Shown here piece by piece: positions 7,353 through 14,614 of a stretch of DNA of 32,355 bases. Source of the DNA: Pseudonocardia lacus (lineage in GTDB: Bacteria; Actinomycetota; Actinomycetes; Mycobacteriales; Pseudonocardiaceae); contig NZ_JAHDTH010000082.1 in assembly GCF_018531445.1 (NCBI RefSeq), forward strand, positions 1 through 32,355. The letters run 5' to 3'. Under the pieces are notes generated by a model. That model had not been told where the DNA came from. It did no database searches and saw only the letters and a program-made list of their open reading frames with translations. The position numbers and the translations under genes were made by a program. The number at the start of each line of letters is the position of its first letter. The stretch's first letter is position 1.

Positions 7353-8200
7353 GGACCCCGCCGCACGCCGACCACCGAGCAGCCCATCGCCAGTGCCGCG
7401 GCCAGCAACGCGTCGCAGCGGGCCGCCGGCAGCCGCAGCCCCAGCAGGCCGTCCTCGTCCCAGGAGTCGGCGACCGGCGGCAGCGCGGCCAGCGCCGCGG
7501 CCGGCGCGGAGGGGCAGCGCAGCAGGACCGTGGCCCAGGTGTCGGGCTGGCCGCGGGGGACGTCCTCGGGCTCCAGCAGCCCGCCGGACAGCCGGTACGT
7601 GCGCGCGCCCGCGAGCTGCCCGGCCCGCCCGGTGTGGTCGGCGACCAGCAGCGGACGCCCGGCGCCCACCCAGCCGGCCAGCTCGCGCCCCAGCGCGACG
7701 GCGGCGTCGGCGTCCAGCGCCGTCCACGGCTCGTCGAGCACCAGCAGGGGCGGCTCGCCGGGGTCACCGGGGGCGTCGGGGCCGGCGCAGGCCAGCGCCC
7801 GGGCCAGCCCGACCTTCTGCAGGTTGCCGGTGGACAACGCGACCAGCGGGCCGGCCCGGTCGCCGGTGAAGCCGAGTGCGTCCAGCACGGCGGTGGCGGT
7901 GGTGGGGCCGGCGGCACCCGCGCCGTGCATGGCGGCGTGGTGGCGCAGGTAGGCCAGCACGGTCATGCGGGCGGGTGGTGGCGCGGCCTGCGGCAGGTAA
8001 CCGACGACGGGCGGGCGGCCGCGGACCCGTCCGGCGGTGGGCGAGGCGCAGCCCGCCGCGATCCGCAGCAGGGTGGACTTGCCCGCCCCGTTGCCGCCGA
8101 CCAGGCTCACCGGCTCACCGGGCGCGACCTCCAGGTCGACGCCGGCGAGGACCTCACCGCGGCCGCGGTAGCGCTTGCGCACCCCCGCCAGCCGCACCAC
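7349..8200 (-). CDS. ABC transporter ATP-binding protein
   Basis: A 283-residue ATPase. Walker A is GGNGAGKST, the Q-loop is VGYLPQ, Walker B is LLVLDEPWTALD and the H-loop region is VADHTG. The signature is LSTGNLQKVG rather than LSGGQ. The divergence of both signature Gly and Gln suggests a heterologous or weakly cycling ATPase. A C-terminal extension of about 80 residues follows the nucleotide-binding domain. GTG 8200 is chosen because GGGAG lies 9 nt upstream; a GTG at 8218 would add six residues but has no ribosome site. It is coupled to the membrane protein at 6705-7352. Confidence 0.88.
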   Translation of the reverse strand: MVRLAGVRKRYRGRGEVLAGVDLEVAPGEPVSLVGGNGAGKSTLLRIAAGCASPTAGRVRGRPPVVGYLPQAAPPPARMTVLAYLRHHAAMHGAGAAGPTTATAVLDALGFTGDRAGPLVALSTGNLQKVGLARALACAGPDAPGDPGEPPLLVLDEPWTALDADAAVALGRELAGWVGAGRPLLVADHTGRAGQLAGARTYRLSGGLLEPEDVPRGQPDTWATVLLRCPSAPAAALAALPPVADSWDEDGLLGLRLPAARCDALLAAALAMGCSVVGVRRGP

Positions 8201-8211
8201 GCGGCCATGCT

Positions 8212-8226
8212 CCCGCACGGTGCGGG
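8212..8226. promoter_or_regulatory. Compact dyad upstream of the ATPase gene
   Basis: CCCGCAC-G-GTGCGGG is a 15-bp near-perfect palindrome in the short gap between the receiver gene and the ATPase gene. The tight centre fits a protein-binding site better than a terminator, though a 6-bp stem with a 3-nt loop is possible. Confidence 0.35.
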
Positions 8227-8263
8227 ACCGCGAGCCGCTGGGTCGCGGGGCGGGCGCGGAGGG

Positions 8264-8665
8264 TCAGACGGCGGCCGCGGCGGCGAGGTCGGCGACCCGG
8301 TTGAGCAGCTCGGTCGGCCCGAACGGCGTGGCCAGGAAGGCGTCCGCGCCGGCCTGGAACGCCGCGACCCGGTCGGTCCGCGACCCGACGGCCAGCGTGG
8401 GCACCGCGGCGTCGCGCACCCGCAGCACCTGCACCAGCTCCAGCGCGTCGCGGCTCATGTCGGTGATCAGCACGTCCGGCCGGACCGCCGGCAGCACGGC
8501 CAGCGCCTGCGCCGGGGCGGCCACCGCGGTGACCTGCAGCCCGGCCGCCCGCATGGCCGCGGCCATCGCCCGGCGGCCGTCGTCGTCGCCGTCCACGAGC
8601 AGGACGCGGGATGCCGCCCGGGGACGGGCGGCGGGGCGGTCGAGCAGGACGGTCGAGACGGTCAT
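8264..8665 (-). CDS. Stand-alone, degenerate response-regulator receiver protein
   Basis: A 133-residue protein with one receiver fold and an N-terminal extension of about 18 residues. The first strand is RVLLVDGDDD (D25, G26, D27), and the likely phosphoacceptor is D69 in DVLITDMSRD. The conserved Ser/Thr position appears to be G94 (LAVGS), and the invariant Lys is T113 in FLATPFGP. Without that Lys normal phosphorelay switching is doubtful, so it may be a pseudo-receiver or bind a partner constitutively. No histidine kinase is adjacent. The GAF-ANTAR gene lies next to it on the same strand. GGGAG precedes the ATG. Confidence 0.8.
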   Translation of the reverse strand: MTVSTVLLDRPAARPRAASRVLLVDGDDDGRRAMAAAMRAAGLQVTAVAAPAQALAVLPAVRPDVLITDMSRDALELVQVLRVRDAAVPTLAVGSRTDRVAAFQAGADAFLATPFGPTELLNRVADLAAAAAV

Positions 8666-8691
8666 CGGGGTCTCCCGGTTCGGTGCCGATG

Positions 8692-8720
8692 GGGTGGATC
8701 GGTGCTTCTGTGATCCACCC
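8692..8720. promoter_or_regulatory. Inverted repeat upstream of the receiver gene
   Basis: GGGTGGATC (8692-8700) and GATCCACCC (8712-8720) are perfect 9-bp arms with an 11-nt centre, 27 bp upstream of the receiver ATG. It is a candidate operator or a leader hairpin; I cannot tell which. Confidence 0.4.
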
Positions 8721-8779
8721 TGTCCGCGCCACCTGAGAGGAAGCCGTGAGCCGTCTGGTGATCGGGTGAGAGGGTCGTG

Positions 8780-8803
8780 CGGCTCCGGTGAAGATCGGAG
8801 CCG
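8780..8803 (-). terminator. Terminator of the GAF-ANTAR gene
   Basis: CGGCTCCG (8780-8787) and CGGAGCCG (8796-8803) form a perfect 8-bp stem, extendable by a wobble pair to a 6-nt loop. It starts 7 nt downstream of the stop codon at 8810-8812 on the minus strand. Confidence 0.55.
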
Positions 8804-8809
8804 GAACGG

Positions 8810-9601
8810 TCAGATCTCCGCGCGCCGCTCCACGAGCGTCTGCGCCACCCGCGACAGCTTCACGTTCAGCGCCTGCGACGCCCGGCGCAGGATGTCGAAC
8901 GCCTCGTCGGCCGACACGCCGCGGCGCTCCATCAGGATGCCCTTGGCCTGCCCGATGACGTCGCGGCTGCTGATCGCCTCGCGCAGCTGGGCCATCTCCA
9001 GCTCGGCCGAGGTGTGCGCCATGCTCGCCCCGAGCGCCGTGGAGGCGTGCGCGGCGAGCACGAGGGCGAGGTCGCGGTCCAGCTCGTCGAGGCCGCCGGC
9101 CACCCGGGAGTAGATGTTGAGCGCCCCGTAGCGCGGGGACTCGCCGCCGGGGAACAGGCCCACCGCGAGCACGCTGTGCACGCCGAGCGCGGCGGCCTCC
9201 GGGCCGAACCGCGGGTACTCGCGGCCGGCGCCGAGGTCGGCGGAGAAGGTCACGGCCGTGCCGGGCGTGCGGGTTGCCTCCACGCACGGGCCCTCGTCGA
9301 GGCGGTACTGCACCTGGTCGAGCGCGTGGGCGAGCTCGTCGGTGCGGGCCGGGGTGTGGAAGCCGCCGTTCGCGCGCAGGGTCACGCTGACCAGGTCGGC
9401 CCCCGGGACGGCGGCCAGCGCGGCCTCGCAGACCCGGCTCAGCACGCCCTGCACGGTCGTCGCGCCGGCCAGGTTCGCCGCCAGCCGGACGAACTGCTCG
9501 GCGAGCGGCCCGACCGTCGCGGCCAGGTCGTCGACACTGCCGTTCGGGGGGACGACGGCGAACCGCAGCCTGTCCTCGCCCCACTCGTGCTCGCTCGCCA
9601 C
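8810..9601 (-). CDS. GAF and ANTAR domain protein (RNA-binding antiterminator type)
   Basis: A 263-residue protein. A GAF domain covers about residues 45-190 (DLVSVTLRANGGFHTPARTD, GPCVEATRTPGTAVTFSADL, SVLAVGLFPGG, GALNIYS). The C-terminus is an ANTAR domain: LREAISSRDVIGQAKGILME, then RGVSADEAFDILRRASQALN and a final helix. ANTAR proteins bind paired small hairpins in nascent RNA and block terminators, with the GAF domain as ligand or redox sensor. The usual phosphoreceiver is absent here, but a separate receiver-like gene lies just downstream. The GTG start at 9601 has no clear ribosome site. Confidence 0.92.
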   Translation of the reverse strand: MASEHEWGEDRLRFAVVPPNGSVDDLAATVGPLAEQFVRLAANLAGATTVQGVLSRVCEAALAAVPGADLVSVTLRANGGFHTPARTDELAHALDQVQYRLDEGPCVEATRTPGTAVTFSADLGAGREYPRFGPEAAALGVHSVLAVGLFPGGESPRYGALNIYSRVAGGLDELDRDLALVLAAHASTALGASMAHTSAELEMAQLREAISSRDVIGQAKGILMERRGVSADEAFDILRRASQALNVKLSRVAQTLVERRAEI

Positions 9602-9697
9602 GTGCCCGCCCGCTGTCCGTCCGATAGGCCGCGCGGAGCTTCGCCCGTGCGGGGCCCGGAAGGCAAGCCCGCGGCGCCGAGCAGCCGGGCCGGACGG

Positions 9698-10309
9698 TCA
9701 GTCGGCGGCGGGCTCGCGGCTGCGCACCTTGCGCACGACCAACCAGATGAGCCCGATCACCAGCAGCCCGATGACCACGTAGCTGACCGGCCCGAACCAC
9801 TGCTCGACGTCGCTCCACCGCTCGCCGAGGATCCAGCCGAGCGCGACGAACACGGCGTTCCACACCCCGCTGCCGATCGTCGTCAGCGTGACGAACTTGA
9901 CCAGGCCCATGCCGACGACCCCGGCCGGGATCGACACCACGCTGCGCAGGAACGGCACGCACCGGCCGAGCAGCACCACCTTGCTGCCGTGGTTCTCGAA
10001 GAAGTCCTGGCCACGCTCGAGGTCGTTCTGGCTGGTGATCACGAACCAGCGGTGCCCGGCGAGGCGGTGCAGCCGGTCGTAGCCCAGCCAGGCGCCCAGG
10101 CCGTAGAGGAGCAGCGCGCCGACCACGGAGCCGGCCGTCGACCACACCCACACCGCGACGACGTTGAGCGCGCCCGTGCTGGCGCGGAAGCCCGCCAGGG
10201 GGAGCACGACCTCCGACGGGATCGGGGGTATCAGGTTCTCCAGCAGGATCAGCAGCCCGACGCCCAGCGAGCCCATGCGGTCAACGATCGAGAACACCCA
10301 GTCGGCCAC
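9698..10309 (-). CDS. DedA-family integral membrane protein
   Basis: A 203-residue DedA/VTT-domain protein. Diagnostic segments are LIPPIPSEVVLPLAGF, GALLLYGLGAWLGYDRL, and the conserved RCVPFLRSVVSIPAGVVGM with its arginines. About four to five membrane segments are visible, and it ends with a basic tail (VVRKVRSREPAAD). DedA proteins are linked to undecaprenyl-phosphate or phospholipid flipping and membrane homeostasis. GTG 10309 is chosen because it gives a family-typical N-terminus; a TTG at 10342 would add 11 residues. It is transcribed divergently from the ligase gene at 10385, with a palindrome between them. Confidence 0.9.
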   Translation of the reverse strand: MADWVFSIVDRMGSLGVGLLILLENLIPPIPSEVVLPLAGFRASTGALNVVAVWVWSTAGSVVGALLLYGLGAWLGYDRLHRLAGHRWFVITSQNDLERGQDFFENHGSKVVLLGRCVPFLRSVVSIPAGVVGMGLVKFVTLTTIGSGVWNAVFVALGWILGERWSDVEQWFGPVSYVVIGLLVIGLIWLVVRKVRSREPAAD

Positions 10310-10340
10310 CCGCCCAGATTGCCCGATTCGGCCGGCTCTC

Positions 10341-10352
10341 AACCCCGGGGTT
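10341..10352. promoter_or_regulatory. Palindrome between dedA-like and ligase genes
   Basis: AACCCCGGGGTT is a perfect 12-bp palindrome in the 75-bp divergent gap. Downstream, TTCACC (10351-10356) and CACTAT (10373-10378) are 16 nt apart and end 6 nt before the ligase GTG, so that gene may be leaderless. Both readings are weak. Confidence 0.3.
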
Positions 10353-10384
10353 CACCGGGCGTCGACTTTGGGCACTATCTGCCC

Positions 10385-11488
10385 GTGCGAAGCGTGGGGG
10401 TCGAGGAAGAGTTCCTGCTGGTCGATCCGGAGACGGGCGCTCCGGTCGCGATGAGCGGCGCGGTGCTCGCCGAGGCGGAGCGGGCCGGGGAGGTCGAGGA
10501 CGAACAGGGCGCGGGCCTCACCAAGGAGCTGCAGCGCGAGCAGCTGGAGACCGGCACCCGGCCGTGCACCGAGCTGGACCAGCTCGCCCACGAGCTGCGG
10601 GCCGTGCGCTCGGAGGCGATCGCCGCGGCCGCCGACGCCGGCGCGGGCCTCGTCCCGCTGGCCACCTCGCCGCTGCCCGTGGAGCCCACGCTGACGCCGT
10701 CGCGGCGCTACTACGAGATGGCCCGCCGGTTCGGCCTGACCGTCTCCGAGCAGCTCACCTGCGGCTGCCACGTGCACGTCGCGATCGACTCGCCCGAGCA
10801 GGGCGTGGCCGTGCTCGACCGCATCCGGCCCTGGCTGGCCCCGCTGATCGCGGTCAGCGCGAACTCCCCGTTCTGGCAGGGCGAGCAGTCCGGCTACGCG
10901 AGCTTCCGCAGCCAGGTGTGGACCCGCTGGCCGTCGTCGGGGGTCTACGAGGCGTTCGGGTCGGTGCAGGGCTACCAGGAGTTCGTCGACACCGCGCTGG
11001 CCACCGACACCCTGCTCGACGAGGGCATGCTCTACCTGGACGCGCGGCTGTCGCGCACCCACCCGACCGTCGAGATCCGGGTCGCCGACGTCTGCCGCGA
11101 CCCCGACGACGCCGTCCTGGTGGCGGGGCTGGTCCGCGCACTGGTGGAGACCGCGATCGACGAGTGGGAGGCCGGGACGCCGCCGCGGGCCGTGCGGACC
11201 GAGGTGCTGCGGCTGGCCACGTGGCGCGCGGGGCGCGACGGGGTGGACGGCGTCCTGCTCGACCCCCGCGACTGGCGCCCCGCCCCGGCCGCCGTGGTGC
11301 TCGGGGCGCTGGTGGAGCACGTGACCCCGGCGCTGGAGCGGACCGGCGACCTGGTCACGGTGCGCGAGCTGCTGCAGGCGGTCCTCGACCGCGGCCCGGG
11401 CGCCACCCGCCAGCGCGCGGTGTTCGCCCGCACGGACTCGCTGGCGAAGGTCGCCCTCGACGCCCTGCCGGGGGTGGCCGGGACGTGA
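10385..11488 (+). CDS. GCS2-type glutamate-cysteine ligase / carboxylate-amine ligase (YbdK family)
   Basis: A 367-residue protein starting VRSVGVEEEFLLVDPETGAP, the family's Glu-rich ATP/metal site. It continues with TSEQ-like LTVSEQLTCGCHVHVAIDSP, SANSPFWQGEQSGYASFRSQ and HPTVEIRVADV. It ligates glutamate and cysteine, or a similar amine, using ATP. In mycothiol producers these enzymes may serve ergothioneine or gamma-glutamyl chemistry rather than glutathione, which I infer only from taxonomy. There is no ribosome site before the GTG; a possible -10 six nt upstream suggests a leaderless message. It converges on the cutinase gene with a 4-bp gap and no room for a separate terminator. Confidence 0.88.
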   Translation: MRSVGVEEEFLLVDPETGAPVAMSGAVLAEAERAGEVEDEQGAGLTKELQREQLETGTRPCTELDQLAHELRAVRSEAIAAAADAGAGLVPLATSPLPVEPTLTPSRRYYEMARRFGLTVSEQLTCGCHVHVAIDSPEQGVAVLDRIRPWLAPLIAVSANSPFWQGEQSGYASFRSQVWTRWPSSGVYEAFGSVQGYQEFVDTALATDTLLDEGMLYLDARLSRTHPTVEIRVADVCRDPDDAVLVAGLVRALVETAIDEWEAGTPPRAVRTEVLRLATWRAGRDGVDGVLLDPRDWRPAPAAVVLGALVEHVTPALERTGDLVTVRELLQAVLDRGPGATRQRAVFARTDSLAKVALDALPGVAGT

Positions 11489-11492
11489 GTGG

Positions 11493-12233
11493 TCAGCCCA
11501 GCAGCTCGGCGACCGCCTCCACGGCCTCCTGCCGGTCGGCGCCGTAGCGGAAGTGCCCGGTGCCGGCCGAGCCGCGCTGGCAGAAGTTGTCGTCGCGGTT
11601 GCAGAACGAGACCACCGAGTCGGTGAGGTCGCCGAAGGCGCCGGTTGCGCGCGGGAAGATGCCGTTGGTGCCGACCCGGAAGCTGCCGGTAGCGAACGGC
11701 TCGCGGCTGGTGAACGCCGGGTCGCCGAACATCGCGATGGCGCCGATCCGGTCGGCCGCCGGCACGTCCCCCGAGGCGATGGTGTCGCCGATGACGTCGG
11801 CGCCCTGGGAGTAGCCGATCAGCACGAACTCGGTGCCGGGGCACTCGGCCGAGGTCTGGGCGAGCCGCGCCCGCAGCGCCCGCACGCCGGCGCGCTTGCT
11901 CTGCTGGTAGGCGAACGACGCCGGGTAGACCAGGTCGTGGGTCCGCACCGTCTGGTCGAGCTGGTCCTGCAGCGCGGAGGCCAGCGGGCCGGCGACGATG
12001 CCGCCGCCCTGCCGCTCGGTGGTGCCGCGGACGGCGATCGTCTCGACCTCCGGGCAGCCGTTCGCGGGCGCGTCGGCGACGAGCCGCGGGGCCGCGACGA
12101 CAGCGGGGGCGGGGGCGGGGGCGGTCGGAGCCGCGGGGAGGCCCACGACGGCCAGCGTGCCGACGCCGATGGCGACGGCCACGCCGGTCACGAGGGTGGC
12201 GAGGCGACGCCGGGGGTGGGGGGAGCGCTTCAT
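11493..12233 (-). CDS. Secreted cutinase-family serine hydrolase
   Basis: A 246-residue precursor. A basic N-terminus (MKRSPHPRRR), a hydrophobic stretch and a Pro/Ala linker to about residue 50 make a Sec signal peptide. The mature domain has the cutinase fold: C60/C131, nucleophile S142 in VLIGYSQGAD, the C-x3-D-x2-C pattern CNRDDNFC (C211, D215, C218), and H227 in GTGHFRYG. The triad and both disulfides are therefore intact. Actinobacterial cutinase-like proteins are extracellular esterases, lipases or phospholipases. ATG 12233 is chosen because it gives a clean signal peptide. A structured leader precedes it. Confidence 0.9.
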   Translation of the reverse strand: MKRSPHPRRRLATLVTGVAVAIGVGTLAVVGLPAAPTAPAPAPAVVAAPRLVADAPANGCPEVETIAVRGTTERQGGGIVAGPLASALQDQLDQTVRTHDLVYPASFAYQQSKRAGVRALRARLAQTSAECPGTEFVLIGYSQGADVIGDTIASGDVPAADRIGAIAMFGDPAFTSREPFATGSFRVGTNGIFPRATGAFGDLTDSVVSFCNRDDNFCQRGSAGTGHFRYGADRQEAVEAVAELLG

Positions 12234-12240
12234 GCGGGGT

Positions 12241-12320
12241 GACCTGCCTTCACGGTCGAGCCGCCGCACCTGATGCGGCGGGCCCTACCGAGAAGTACGC
12301 ACCACCACTGCAGCTTTCTC
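12241..12320 (-). promoter_or_regulatory. Structured 5' leader of the cutinase gene
   Basis: On the minus strand the leader holds GGGGACGCC (near 12320), then TCTCGGTAGGG, then a hairpin CCGCCGCA/TGCGGCGG (12261-12268 with 12274-12281), then CGACCGTGAAGGCAGGTCACC. The order GGGGA, GGTAGGG, hairpin, ACC-rich tail loosely recalls c-di-AMP (ydaO) riboswitches that control secreted cell-wall enzymes. The match is partial and the region is short, so only a structured leader is claimed. Confidence 0.3.
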
Positions 12321-12373
12321 AGCGGCGTCCCCGGCGATGGCGGCCATGCGCCCCTCCATCACGAACGTGTAAC

Positions 12374-12419
12374 GCCGGCGGGCCGCGTTCCGATGGCGCA
12401 CGGAAGGCGGCCCGCCGGC
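12374..12419 (-). terminator. Terminator of the fadB-thiolase operon
   Basis: GCCGGCGGGCCGC (12374-12386) and GCGGCCCGCCGGC (12407-12419) are perfect 13-bp arms. Inside, TTCCG and CGGAA extend the stem past a G-G mismatch. The hairpin lies 13 nt downstream of the fadB-like stop. Confidence 0.7.
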
Positions 12420-12432
12420 TGCTGCGGACGGA

Positions 12433-14592
12433 TCAGGCGGCGGTCGCCTGAGCGGCCCTGGACCGCAGGCTGTCCGGCACCCGGAAGCGCTCGCCGTACT
12501 TCTCGGCCAGCTCGTCGGCGCGGGCCACGAACCCGGCCACGCCGCCCGGGTAGCCCTCCACGTACTGCACGACGCCGCCGGTCCAGGCCGGGTAGCCGAT
12601 GCCGAAGATCGAGCCGATGTTGGCGTCGGCGACGGCGGTCAGCACGCCCTCGTCGAAGCACTTGGCGGTCTCGATGGCCTCGATGAACAGCATCCGCTCG
12701 GAGAGCTCGTGCACGTCGACGTCGTGGTTGGTGGCGCCGAACCGCTCGCGCAGCCCCGGCCACAGCCGCGTGCGCTTGCCGTCGACGTACTCGTAGAAGC
12801 CCGCCCCACCGGACTTGCCGGGCCGCCCGGCCTCGACCAGCCCGTCGATGATCCGCTCCGACGGGTGCGCCTCCCAGGTGCCGCCGGCCGCCTCGACCGC
12901 GGCCTGCGCCTCCTTGCGGATCTTCTGCGGCAGGGTCAGCGTCAGCTCGTCCATCAGCTGCAGCACCGGGGCCGGGTAGCCGGCCTGCGAGGACGCCTGC
13001 TCGACGGTCTGCGGGTCGATGCCCTCGGCGACCATCGCCACGCCCTCGTTGATGAACGTGCCGATGACCCGGCTGGTGAAGAACCCGCGGCTGTCGTTGA
13101 CCACGATCGGCGTCTTGCGCATCCCGAGCGTCACGTCGAACGCCTTGGCCAGCGCGGCGTCCGAGGTGCGCTCGCCGCGGATGATCTCGACCAGCGGCAT
13201 CTTGTCCACCGGGGAGAAGAAGTGCAGGCCGATGAAGTCGGCCGGACGCTCGACGCCCGCGGCCAGCTCGGTGATCGGCAGCGTGGAGGTGTTCGAGCAC
13301 AGCAGCGCGTCGGGCTCGATGACCTTCATCGCCTCGGCGAAGACCTGCTGCTTCAGCTCGACCGACTCGAACACGGCCTCGATGACGATGTCGCAGCCGG
13401 CGAGGTCGTTGTAGTCGGCGGTCGGGGTGATCCGCGCCAGCAGCGCCTCACCCTTCTCCTGCGTCGTCCTCCCGCGCTTGACGCCCTTGGCCACCAGCGC
13501 CTCGGAGTAGGCCTTGCCCTTCCGCGCGGCCTCCGCCGTGACGTCCTTGAGCACGACCTCCCAGCCGGAGAGCGCGCAGGTGTAGGCGATGCCCGCGCCC
13601 ATCATCCCGGCGCCGAGCACGGCGACCTTGCGCGGCTGCCACTGCTCGTGGCCGTCGGGGCGGGAGCCGCCGCCGTTGATGGTCTGCAGGTCGTAGAAGA
13701 AGGCCTTGGTCATGTTCTTGGCGACCTGGCCGGTGACCAGCTCGACGAAGTAGCGGGCCTCGATGCGGAACGCCGTGTCGATGTCGACCTGGGCGCCCTC
13801 GACGGCCGCCGCGAGGATGTTGCGCGGCGCCGGCATCGGCGCGCCCTTGAGCTGCTTGCGCAGGTTCGCCGGGAACGCCGGCAGCAGGCCGGCCAGCTGC
13901 GGGCTCGACGGGGCCCCGCCGGGCATCCGGTACTTGGGCTTGTCCCACGGCTGCGCGGCGTCGGGGTTGGCCGCGATCCAGGCCCGGGCCTTGTCCAGCA
14001 TCTCCTCGTGCGACGACGCCAGGTCGTCGAGGATCCCGACCTCCTTCGCCGCGGCCGGCTTGTGCCGCTGGCCCTGCGAGAGCACGTTCAGGAAGCCGTT
14101 CATGATGCCGAGCATCCGGGTGATCCGGACGACCCCGCCGCCGCCGGGCAGCAGCCCGAGGGTCACCTCGGGCAGGCCGTAGACGACGCCGGGCGCGTCC
14201 AGGCCGATGCGGTGGTGGGCGGCCAGGCCGATCTCCAGGCCGCCGCCGAGCGCGGTGCCGTTCATGGCCGCGACGACCGGGCGGCCCAGGGTCTCCAGCC
14301 GGCGCAGCTGGTTCTTGATCGTCATGGACTGCTCCATGACGGTGGGGGCGTCGGCGGGGCCGGCCTTGCTCATCGAGTCGAGGTCGCCGCCGGCGAAGAA
14401 GGTCTTCTTGGCCGACGTGACGATCACGCCGGTGATGTTCTCCTTGTCCGCGACGAGCGCGTCGACGCACTCCCCCATCGCGGTCAGGTACCGGTCGTTC
14501 ATGGTGTTGGCGCTGCGGCCCGGGTCGTCGAGGGTGACGACGACGATCCCGTCCTCGCCCTTCTCCCAGCGGACGGCCTTCTGCTCGGTCAC
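12433..14592 (-). CDS. fadB: Fatty-acid oxidation multifunctional protein: enoyl-CoA hydratase / 3-hydroxyacyl-CoA dehydrogenase
   Basis: A 719-residue FadB/FadJ-type alpha subunit. The N-terminal crotonase domain (about 1-190) carries KTFFAGGDLDSM, MNGTALGGGLEIGLAAHHRI and GLPEVTLGLLPGGGG. The dehydrogenase domain (about 320-720) has VAVLGAGMMGAGIAYTCALS for NAD, the catalytic-His segment GLHFFSPVDKMPLVEIIRGE, and NDSRGFFTSRVIGTFINEG. It hydrates enoyl-CoA and oxidises the L-3-hydroxyacyl-CoA, passing product to the thiolase encoded 22 nt upstream. GTG 14592 has GGAAGGA 9 nt upstream. It is cytoplasmic and probably complexed with the thiolase. Whether the symbol fadB or fadJ fits better cannot be settled. 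Confidence 0.95.
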   Translation of the reverse strand: MTEQKAVRWEKGEDGIVVVTLDDPGRSANTMNDRYLTAMGECVDALVADKENITGVIVTSAKKTFFAGGDLDSMSKAGPADAPTVMEQSMTIKNQLRRLETLGRPVVAAMNGTALGGGLEIGLAAHHRIGLDAPGVVYGLPEVTLGLLPGGGGVVRITRMLGIMNGFLNVLSQGQRHKPAAAKEVGILDDLASSHEEMLDKARAWIAANPDAAQPWDKPKYRMPGGAPSSPQLAGLLPAFPANLRKQLKGAPMPAPRNILAAAVEGAQVDIDTAFRIEARYFVELVTGQVAKNMTKAFFYDLQTINGGGSRPDGHEQWQPRKVAVLGAGMMGAGIAYTCALSGWEVVLKDVTAEAARKGKAYSEALVAKGVKRGRTTQEKGEALLARITPTADYNDLAGCDIVIEAVFESVELKQQVFAEAMKVIEPDALLCSNTSTLPITELAAGVERPADFIGLHFFSPVDKMPLVEIIRGERTSDAALAKAFDVTLGMRKTPIVVNDSRGFFTSRVIGTFINEGVAMVAEGIDPQTVEQASSQAGYPAPVLQLMDELTLTLPQKIRKEAQAAVEAAGGTWEAHPSERIIDGLVEAGRPGKSGGAGFYEYVDGKRTRLWPGLRERFGATNHDVDVHELSERMLFIEAIETAKCFDEGVLTAVADANIGSIFGIGYPAWTGGVVQYVEGYPGGVAGFVARADELAEKYGERFRVPDSLRSRAAQATAA

Positions 14593-14614
14593 TAGTTCAA
14601 GTCCTTCCGGGGGA

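Noticed and set aside
8666..8809. ANTAR target (paired hexaloop hairpins) near the GAF-ANTAR gene
   Set aside because: Two hairpins are present but their loops are 11 and 6-8 nt and do not show the A1/G4 hexaloop pattern in tandem.
12285..12359. Minus-strand 24-codon frame before the cutinase gene
   Set aside because: A GGAGGGG is present but only 3 nt from the inner ATG, and the frame overlaps the proposed leader structure. Not supported enough to call.
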